From Scalesia atractyloides (Eukaryota > Streptophyta > Magnoliopsida > Asterales > Asteraceae), in assembly GCA_947069175.1 (NCBI GenBank), contig CAMTDV010000013.1, positions 14,055,001 to 14,119,000 on the forward strand: 64,000 bases of DNA. The letters run 5' to 3'. The position numbers and the translations under genes were made by a program. The notes beneath the pieces are model-generated. The model did no database searches. It saw only the letters and a program-made list of their open reading frames with translations, and was not told where the DNA came from. The stretch's first letter is position 1, and each line of letters begins with the position of its first letter. Below, in pieces: positions 56,459 to 64,000 of this stretch.

Positions 56459-56874
56459 CGGGTTAGACACACTGTCTAGTGGTGGACTTTGTGCAATTAC
56501 ACCGCACAGGTACCGGGTTCGAACCCTGCATGACACCGGTTTTCTGAGATAAAATCCATTTTTTTAACTTAAAAAGATCACTTTCAAGTAAGCTCATAAG
56601 TATAATAAAATTTCATACTATGATGGGTTAGACACCCAGCCCAGTTGGTAGGGCTGGGTGCAAAATAACTGGAAGGTCGCGGGTTCGAATACAGGGGCGA
56701 GCACCGGTTCGATGATTTTAAAAATCTTTTTAAAATAAATGATTTCTGAAATATTCTAACTAGTATATAAGAATAACTAAATCTGAGATTATTTCGGGTT
56801 AGACACGTAGCTCAGTTGGTAGAGCTGCGTGCACGTATACGGGAGGCCGCGAGTTCGAACCACACACGATGCCA
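56459..56874 (+). other. Array of three tRNA-like modules
   Basis: Modules at 56459, 56625 and 56796 (166 and 171 bp apart). Stems: CACACTGTCTA/TGGACTTTGTG (decayed), CACCCAGCCC/GGGCTGGGTG (perfect, loop AGTTGGTA) and ACACGTAGCTC/GAGCTGCGTG (one wobble). Confidence 0.78.
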
Positions 56875-58782
56875 AAAATAAAACCGGTTGAACCGGCCGT
56901 TGACCAGTCAACCCTTGGAAAAAGGGTAATTTTTTAAATTAAAATCCTTTTTATTTCCTTTAAAAATTAATTAAAAATACCTCAAAATAAAGTTTTAAAC
57001 TTTTAAAATTTGTATCAATTACTTCACTAACCTAACAAAATCTAATAAAAAGCTCAAATTAAGAATATTAATTTTTATTAAAATTTATTTATTTATTTAC
57101 CGAATTATCGTGTTATTATTTTAGGTTAGTTTTCCTTCGTCGGTTTAATCCCAAACTCGTGCGCGTTCGTCTTCGATCAAGGAAACGCACCCACTGTGAG
57201 TGAATCCTTACAAATTCCCATTTTCATTCATGTTTTCGGGTGTATCATGTGTCGTTTCATAATTTTGTTTATTCAATCACTTGTGCTATTACCATTATAT
57301 GAACTAATGTGTGATGTAAATGTTATTTGTTGTATTGTGTGTTTACATTTTTGTCAGTGCATGCAATCATTCATTAGGCCCATCAGTTCCTCGTGGGATA
57401 CGAGTTGAGCATCAGGTGCCTCATTAGATCGGCTCTGTTTGATTGAGCCTTGATCTCATTGTTTATCATTTGATATGCTTGTGTGTGCATTAATTGATAT
57501 TATGTGGTTTGTGAGTAGATTTACATACGCGTATACTCATATTTGGTTTATGCACATTTTTATTTAAATAACCAATATAACTAATTCATTCAAATGTTTA
57601 AATAAGATTCACTCACCAACTTTTGTTGACCAAAAACCATTTTTACACATGATACAGGTGAACAGGTGGAAGCAAGGAACACATAGGAATTTGCCTTAGA
57701 AGGAAAATAAAGAGTTCATGAATGTTGTGTTTAGAACATGTTGTGCTTGTATGTTCATTGTGATTTCTCCTTTAAATTTGAAATAATAAATATGAAACTT
57801 ATATTAGTAAATGTCATGAGCTTTGATGATAACCCAATTATGCCCCGACTTTTATTTCCGCTGCGGGTCGGGGTGTGACAATATATCCCCCCTGAAATGA
57901 TTCCCACTGGAATGACACTTCAGTTCTTTTGTTTGCAAGGTTTCTGACCTCCTCTGACTTGCTTAACTCCAATCTTCATGAATAATCACCAACTTGAAAT
58001 GCCTCAATGTAGTTTCTCCATTTCGACGTTAATCACATCCGCGTTCTATTTTTAATAACCTCTCAAAGCTCAAACTCACAATCTTCAAAAACCAATAATT
58101 AATAGAAATTTCGAACACCACACTAGTAAACTTCAAGTTTGTAAATACCCACGAAAATCTAAAATCCCGTCTTTCGTAACCAAACGTTATGCACAACCAA
58201 TCTTCAAATACTGGTTAGTGGAAATGGTAATCTCCACAATCAGTAAATTTTCATCGGATAACAAATTATCTGGTAACACACTGTGATCTAAAAAACATTC
58301 TTCCACGATCAAATTCACATTTTTCCTCTTCAGTCATGATATCAGATGTATAGCCTTATTCGTTCATCCCAGCAGCAACTTAATCAACAAACATCGTCAT
58401 TTCCCGGCAGTTAGTCCAGAAAACATCATCATTCCCCAGCAACAACTTAATCAACAAACATCATCATGCACTATAATCATTATTGGTCCAACCCATTAAT
58501 TAGTAAGTTTGATGTGCATTTTAGTGGTGTGCATTGCGCTTAATGGGTTGTGGGTGCATTATGGTATTTTACTTCGAGCTTTGTGGTTTTGTTACTGTAA
58601 CATCCGTCAGAAACGGATTTACCAAACCCGCTCCGTTTATCAACCGAACAGTCAGTTAAAATTTTCGTTGCGAATTAAATGCCCAAAATAATTTTAAACG
58701 ATACGTAATCAATTATTATGCGGGGATATATATTTAGTTTTTGAAAAACTGATATAAATCGCAAAATAAAAATGTTTTACTC

Positions 58783-58862
58783 ATGCCGGGTTTCGAACTC
58801 GGGTCTGTAACCGGCTCAACAACAACTTATCACTCAGCCGATCAACCGCTCCGCCACTTGTG
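58783..58862 (-). other. Antisense tRNA-like module
   Basis: The minus strand has GTGGCGGAGCGGTTGATC and GACCCGAGTTCGAAACCCGG. The T-arm has one mismatch here (CCGAG/CCCGG). Confidence 0.58.
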
Positions 58863-59447
58863 ATTTTTGTTTAATATTAGAATCATTTAATTGATATCAT
58901 GTTTTTCCGAATTCAATATCGGCGCCCTGTATCAGCCGAACTTGAAATCACGCATCAATCAAGTTTCCGTTTCTGTTCTTCGCGATCAAGAGTCTAAAGT
59001 TTAACCGTTTTCAATCAATTGGTCAGACTTAATCGAACAGTCAAAGACCAATCCCGGAAATCAAGTCGGCCGAAATTTTCTTTACCAAATTCAGGGAATT
59101 ACTTGTTACTCTATAAATACAACCCAACCTATCACAAGAGAACTCGCACCACACACTTCTTCTTCACTCAAAAATCTTTGTTTCTGTTTCGCCGGAAGCC
59201 CCTTCAGTCGCCGGAATAATTTCTGCATTTCGCCGGAATTTTGCCACCGGAAAACCGAAACCTTGTTTCCAGTTGGTATGAGCTTCTAAACTCTCCTATA
59301 TCTTATGTTTAATACGTTCTAATCTTTTATGCAACCCAGATTCTGTTAAAACGTTTTTAACAGATCAGATTCCGGTTTCTGGGTTCATGTACGAAGAAGA
59401 TGAAGTATCTGTATCATATATGTATAACTAAAATCCAGTTATTTACC

Positions 59448-59863
59448 GGGTTAGACACACAGTCCAGCGGTGGACTGTGTGCACATTTAACGCTAAGGTC
59501 TCGAGTTCGAGTATTGTCCCTCACACGCTGCCTTAATAAAAATTCCTTTTTCCGCAAAACTTAACCGGATTGATTTAGATATATGTTAAGTATATTGATA
59601 ACCGAGTTTATAACCAAGTGAGACACACAGTCCAGCGGTGGACTGTGTGTACGCTAACCCACAGGTCCCGGGTTCGAGACCTGTGGAGCGCACCGGTTCG
59701 CTGGATTTAATTCGTTTTTAAAATAAGGGATTTCGGTTTAAAATCTAATTAATATATATATATAATTAAAATCGGATATATGACGGGTTAGACAAGTAGC
59801 TCAGTTGGTAGAGCTGCGTGCACGCGTACGGGAGGTCTCGGGTTCGAGCCTCACCCGGCGCAC
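59448..59863 (+). other. Array of three tRNA-like modules
   Basis: Modules at 59448, 59617 and 59784 (169 and 167 bp apart). The second has both perfect hairpins. The third has ACAAGTAGCTC in the left arm, which weakens the base of its stem. Confidence 0.78.
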
Positions 59864-60352
59864 AACAATATGCCTTCGAACCGGTCAACGGTCAGTCAAA
59901 GTCAACGGTCAAAGTCAACTGTAGCAAAAATCAAATATTTTTTTATTATTTTTATTTAATTATTTTAATTAAAAATCAATTAAAAATACTTAAAAATAAC
60001 ATTTTTAAGGTTAGAAAATAGCCTCAAACTCACAAAAATACACCCAGCAATCCTACTAAAATAGATTAATAAAATCCGTTTGCTTACCGAACCAAAATGC
60101 TATTTATCTAGGTTAATTTCACTCGTGGTTAAAACCATTTCGCGTGCATTCAACCTCATCAACCGAACGCAACCAAAGTGAGTGAATTCTTACAAACTCC
60201 CCTTTTTATTCATGTTTTGGGGTGTATCATGTGTCACTTAAACTAATTCTCTTATGCAAACTCGTGCTATACCATTATATGATTTAAACTAGAATGTAAC
60301 TATTGTTGTTTGTGATGTATTACATATTGTCAAAGTTGTATGCAAATTATTT

Positions 60353-60608
60353 AGGCCCATCAGTTCCTCGTGGGAGACGAGTTGAACAACGCGTGCCTTA
60401 AAACTCATTCATTAGGCCCATCAGTTCGTAAGAACAACGCGTGCCTCAAAACTCATGCATTAGGCCCATCAGTTCGTAAGAACAACGCGTGCCTCAAAAC
60501 TCATTCATTAGGCCCATCAGTTCGTAAGAACAACGCGTGCCTCAAAACTCATTCATTAGGCCCATCAGTTCCTCGTGGGAGACGAGTCGAACAACGCGTG
60601 CCTCAAAA
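60353..60608 (+). repeat. Expanded CATCAGTTC minisatellite in U5
   Basis: Five units of about 57 bp start TTAGGCCCATCAGTTC. The outer two carry the hairpin CTCGT-GGGAG-ACGAG; the middle three have a deletion that replaces it with GTAAGAACAACG. Other A LTRs have one or two units (20810, 20950, 52460, 52605). A frame with repeated NNACLKTHSLGPSVRK results and is not a gene. Confidence 0.85.
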
Positions 60609-61012
60609 CAATCATTTGGTGTATGTGTGTTCAATATTCAATATTATGTGTTGTGTGAATAAATTTACATCTACATTTACTCATATGTGGTATGCACATT
60701 ATTTATAATCAATTGGATAAACTTATTCAAATGTTTTTCCATAGGATTCACTCGCCAACATTATGTTGATCCAAAAAACCTTTTTACACATGATACAGGT
60801 GAACAGGTTGAAGCAAGGAAAACATAGGATATGCCTTAGAAGAGAACCAAGAAGCTTAGACTGATAGTTAGAACATGTTGTATCATTTATTGTAGATTTC
60901 CATTAAATTGTATTAATGAATATGAAACGTATAATAAATGTCATGAGCTTTGATGATAACCCAATCATGCCCCGGTCACCTTTTCCGCTGCGGGTCGGGG
61001 TGTGACAGTTAC

Positions 61013-61640
61013 CTTATCTAGCGTACATGTTTTAGTGTTTTGGACACCGCGTAGTGCCTTGTGTTATTTAAGAGTTTTAAACCCTTATTTTGTTGTGTCG
61101 TTTCACGCATCACTGTCTTTCATCTCTACAATTTTTTTCTTCTGTTGAAGTGCTGAGTATCGTGTTGGTGGTTGTTCTTTATATGTTGTTGACGATAGTG
61201 TTATTGTTCCGCCATGTCATTGTCAATGGTAAACAGTTGGTCTTCTTCTTTGTCTGTCGATAATGGTGGTATTGGTGTTCTATCGTCCTGTTGCTGGTAA
61301 TAGATGGTTGGTTTGCACCGCCTGATTTTGTGTGCGGTTGTTTCGTAGTGACAGTGGTGGTGCGTCGTCAAGTTTGATTTGTCATTGTATCGTCGATGAC
61401 GGTGGTGGTGGTTTTCCGCCTTGTCTTTGACAGTAGGGATGGCAATGGGTCGAATATGGCTAATTTCATACCCATACTCGGTTGTAAAATCTTGTCCCGT
61501 ACCCGGCTCATTACCCGTTTTGTATTTTTCAGGTATTTACCAATTGGGTATCGGGCATACATGCAGGTATCAGGTATACCCGTAAGATTTTCATGTATAC
61601 ATAATTGTTAGTTCCTTTATAATTTATATTTTCAAAGAAT

Positions 61641-61672
<32 letters not shown>

Positions 61673-62399
61673 ATATATATTATTAATATTATTATGATAA
61701 TAGACGTATTATTATCACCGTAATAAAATATGAGATATGTAAATATATTAAATTATTAATCTCAAAAAATATTTTTGTGTTTCATAGCATATAAACATAA
61801 ATAATGTCATCAAAAATATATTTCAAAAGAATTTTTTTTTCAAAATATAAAGCTGTTAGAAAGAAACATTATTAAACAATAACTAGTTGGCATTGTTAGA
61901 TGGTTGCCGAACCCGGACCAATACCCATTGAGTATCGGTTTACCCATCCCAAATGCTTCGGGTTTCGGGTATACCCATCAGGCTTGGGTATATTTACCAT
62001 CCCTAATTAACATTGTTAAATGGTTGCCTAACGCCGTGCACTGTATTTCGTTTGTATTTTTGTTTTCAAAATATGGGGGTTTTGTTGTTTTCCTTACATG
62101 ATTGATCATGATGGTTGTTTTTCTTTACCTGAGCGCCTTCGATTTTTTGCCAGTGTAGGCCGACGTTTGACATCTTCTATGGTAGTGACTGCCTTAAGAC
62201 TTCCTACATCGTTGCTTTCTGTAGAAAATTTGTGGTTTTGTTAAATGACGGCCAATCATGGTTGGAGTTTCCTGACATGAGCATGTTCGACGTTTGACGA
62301 TGCCAGACGACATTCGACATCGTCTATAGTAGCGTCAACCCTAACATAGCTTCATAAATGTGACCTTAAGAAGATCTATTTTTTTTACTATGAAGCAAC
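61013..62399. other. Unassigned DNA with a hAT-type MITE
   Basis: GT-rich, low-complexity sequence with no recognisable coding frame on either side of the MITE at 61434-62005. Confidence 0.55.
61434..62005. mobile_element. Non-autonomous hAT-like element (MITE)
   Basis: The ends TAGGGATGGCAA and TTTACCATCCCTA are inverted and hAT-like. Subterminal copies of GGTATACCCG and ACCCGG strings occur at both ends, and the middle is (TA)-rich. The 8 bp flanks do not match, so one end may be slightly off or the duplication has decayed. Confidence 0.7.
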
Positions 62400-64000
62400 T
62401 GTCACCTCCCAACCAATAGCGGAAACATCGGAGTGAGACGAAAACGAGATTGCTTGAGATTTCATAACCACTAGCTTGTGACAATAATTTAAATAATGAT
62501 TTCATTTCATTTCAACAATTTCGAATACATTGTTTGGAAAATAACACCAACATAACAATTAAAACAACAAAACATAGTTTAAACTAAAGTGCGCTTCTAG
62601 TCCATCCTACTAGATTCTTTTCAAATGCATCATCATGCTCCTGAAATGTATATTAAAGTAGCTATCAACACAAAAATGTATTGGCGAGCATACAAGTTTG
62701 GTGTACTACCATAAGCATAAAAGAATTTAACGAGATCCACATGGCAAAATGTATACTAAGGTATAAACATAACATGAACTAGCATGTGTCACATACGCGT
62801 CAACCCAAAGATTTCACTAGCGTAATCTTGTTGTCGCAACGACAAGACCGTTTGTATGATTGTATTACTTAATGCAGACCCATCAACGGGTGGTGTGCTA
62901 CTCCTATAGCGTTATACATGTTAAGGTAGGCTTATACAAAGTTAATGACAAAGTATAGTGCAAGAATGGCTTTTAGCATGCATGTATTCCTAAAGTATAA
63001 ACGTATAACGCATATATATTGGATTGGTTTATATGAATAAAGTATTTGCATATGTGTGTTTGTGTGAGCTTTAATACCGTATATATATTGCACCCAACAG
63101 TGTAAAACAGAAAGAGGGTCATGTATACTCACGCTTTGCGGAAAGAGTCCAAGAAAGTGAGTTTGATAAGTTTTGAGTCTTCAAACACCGAAGTTACCCT
63201 AATAGGGAAACAGAGGTGTTTGAGTTGTGGTTCAAGTATTGGTTCGGACTTGAAATATAGCGAATGATACATATATTATAATGAATTTAAAGTAAGGAAC
63301 CATGAATATGGCCATGCAAGGAGGTAGGATGATTTCCATCCATTAAACCTCATTATATGATTCACTAAAGCACAAAATCATCAACTTAGTTAATGGTTTC
63401 GGTTGGTCATGAATATAGACTAAAAATGAAAGTACATAATCTACTAAATTTTAAAACAACCAAGTGAGCTAGAAAGATGAGTGCATCCCAAACATGGAGA
63501 GTGTTTGGGGACGTGATGTAGCCTTGTCCTTTTGTTTGAAAATTGTTTTGGAGTTAGTGGTATGAAGCTAAGCTAAATAATCAAGCAAGTGAGGTAGTGG
63601 AACATAGTTGGAGAGCTAAAGCTTCCAGTTAAACACAATCACCAAAACACAAGTCTTTCAACGTTGAAGGTTGAAAGCTTGGATGGTTCCAACACTTTTT
63701 AGGTCACTTGGGACCTTTAGGGCAGAATCTTATGTAGGTTTTAAGCCTCATTTCTTTCGGAAATCAACCAAAGCACAAACCTACAACTATGTGTTTAGTA
63801 GGAACAAGGTGGGTGTAAGATTCCGTCAAGTTTTAAGCAAGATAAAAAAGAAATAAAAAGATGAAACAAATCAGAATTTTAAGGCTACTTTGGACCTCAA
63901 ATATGGTGAGGTTCCACCTTAGTTTGCCATGGCAAACTTGTGGAAATCTTCCTAGGGTTGTCCATGTAGTTTGAAAGAAGAAAAAAATGAAGAAACTAGC
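62400..64000 (-). mobile_element. Second family D LTR, cut by the window end
   Basis: It begins TGTCACCTCCCAACCAATAG and shares ordered blocks with 49250-54161: GCGGAAACATCGGAGTGAG, ATTGGCGAG, GCACCCAACAGTGTAAA, GGTGAGGTTCCACCTTAGTT. The first hairpin arm near the start is decayed (CCAATA against CATCGG). Short frames here are not coding. Confidence 0.7.

Larger units (their letters stand above)
55627..57880 (+). mobile_element. Solo LTR of family A (2254 bp)
   Basis: TGTAACATTTGGGTAAAACG to GCGGGTCGGGGTGTGACA, with a perfect ATATA duplication (55622-55626, 57881-57885). It is a more distant subfamily with different U3 but the same layout. The TATA box TATAAATAC lies at 56155. Confidence 0.92.
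55112..58500 (-). repeat. Right copy of the 530 bp repeat, split by a solo LTR A
   Basis: 55112-55626 matches the left copy. After the solo LTR it resumes at 57881 (CCCCCTGAAATG against CCCCCTCATTTC in the left copy). The end of the homology beyond about 57950 is uncertain; 57950-58500 is otherwise featureless. Confidence 0.55.
58596..61007 (+). mobile_element. Solo LTR of family A (2412 bp)
   Basis: TGTAACATCCGTCAGAAACG to GGGTCGGGGTGTGACA, with a perfect GTTAC duplication (58591-58595, 61008-61012). The TATA box TATAAATA is at 59112, followed by a leader-like CTTCTTCACTCAAAAATC. Confidence 0.92.

Noticed and set aside
60370..60708. 112-codon frame with repeated NNACLKTHSLGPSVRK
   Set aside because: It is a translation of the 57 bp minisatellite, whose unit length is a multiple of three.
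61890..62030. Direct repeat CATTGTTAGATGGTTGCC / CATTGTTAAATGGTTGCC as the MITE target duplication
   Set aside because: At 18 bases it is too long for a hAT duplication, and one copy lies inside the element, not at its left end.

Overview
The window is plant nuclear repeat DNA. It is AT-rich, has no recognisable host gene, and is built almost entirely from nested LTR retrotransposons, two nested DNA transposons, MITE-like hairpins and minisatellites. Primer-binding sites complementary to plant initiator tRNA-Met (TGGTATCAGAGCC), Ty3/gypsy-type gag, hAT and PIF/Harbinger remains point to a eudicot. The LTR style (LTRs ending in GGGTCGGGGTGTGACA) suggests Asteraceae to me, which is an inference from memory only.

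Four LTR families can be defined from the sequence. Family A has LTRs usually of 2.3-2.7 kb (TGTAACATCCG...GGGGTGTGACA) that carry tandem tRNA-like modules. It occurs as one complete young element (18770-28316), one nested LTR (17805-30026), five solo LTRs (2025-5284, 36043-37430, 50416-53054, 55627-57880, 58596-61007) and a diverged remnant near 47974. Family B has 1.27 kb LTRs and no coding capacity; it forms a tandem array at 8126-30620. Family C is one solo LTR, 5321-31257. Family D is a related LTR at 49250-54161 and again from 62400 to the window end.

Layout: 1-2024 is repeat-rich non-coding DNA. 2025-5284 is an old solo LTR A. 5321-31257 is a four-level nest. Solo LTR C (target duplication GCGGG) contains the B array (CTGGA/CTGCA). 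The B array contains an LTR A on the minus strand, still joined to part of an A gag. That LTR contains the complete plus-strand A element (TTTTT). 34463-39936 is a second nest: a PIF/Harbinger-like element (TAA) contains a hAT element (imperfect 8 bp duplication), whose transposase pseudogene is split by a solo LTR A (CACTT). 39940-47973 is unassigned AT-rich DNA with MITE-like hairpins and direct repeats. 47974-64000 is again LTR-dominated, with three solo A LTRs that have perfect duplications (TTTCG, ATATA, GTTAC).

How the parts work together: the A element has LTRs, PBS, gag and polypurine tract but no protease, reverse transcriptase or integrase. B has no gag at all. Both must use enzymes from an autonomous relative. 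A and B share a palindrome beside the polypurine tract, and I infer a Tekay/Del-type chromovirus as the source of that palindrome. The most interesting signal is not protein coding. Families A and B are packed with small inverted-repeat modules whose arms change between copies while staying complementary: tRNA-like hairpin modules in the LTR, a conserved core hairpin repeated downstream of gag, a hairpin minisatellite, a structured leader in B, and a hairpin at the U5/PBS border. This looks like selection on RNA structure in elements that live by being recognised in trans.
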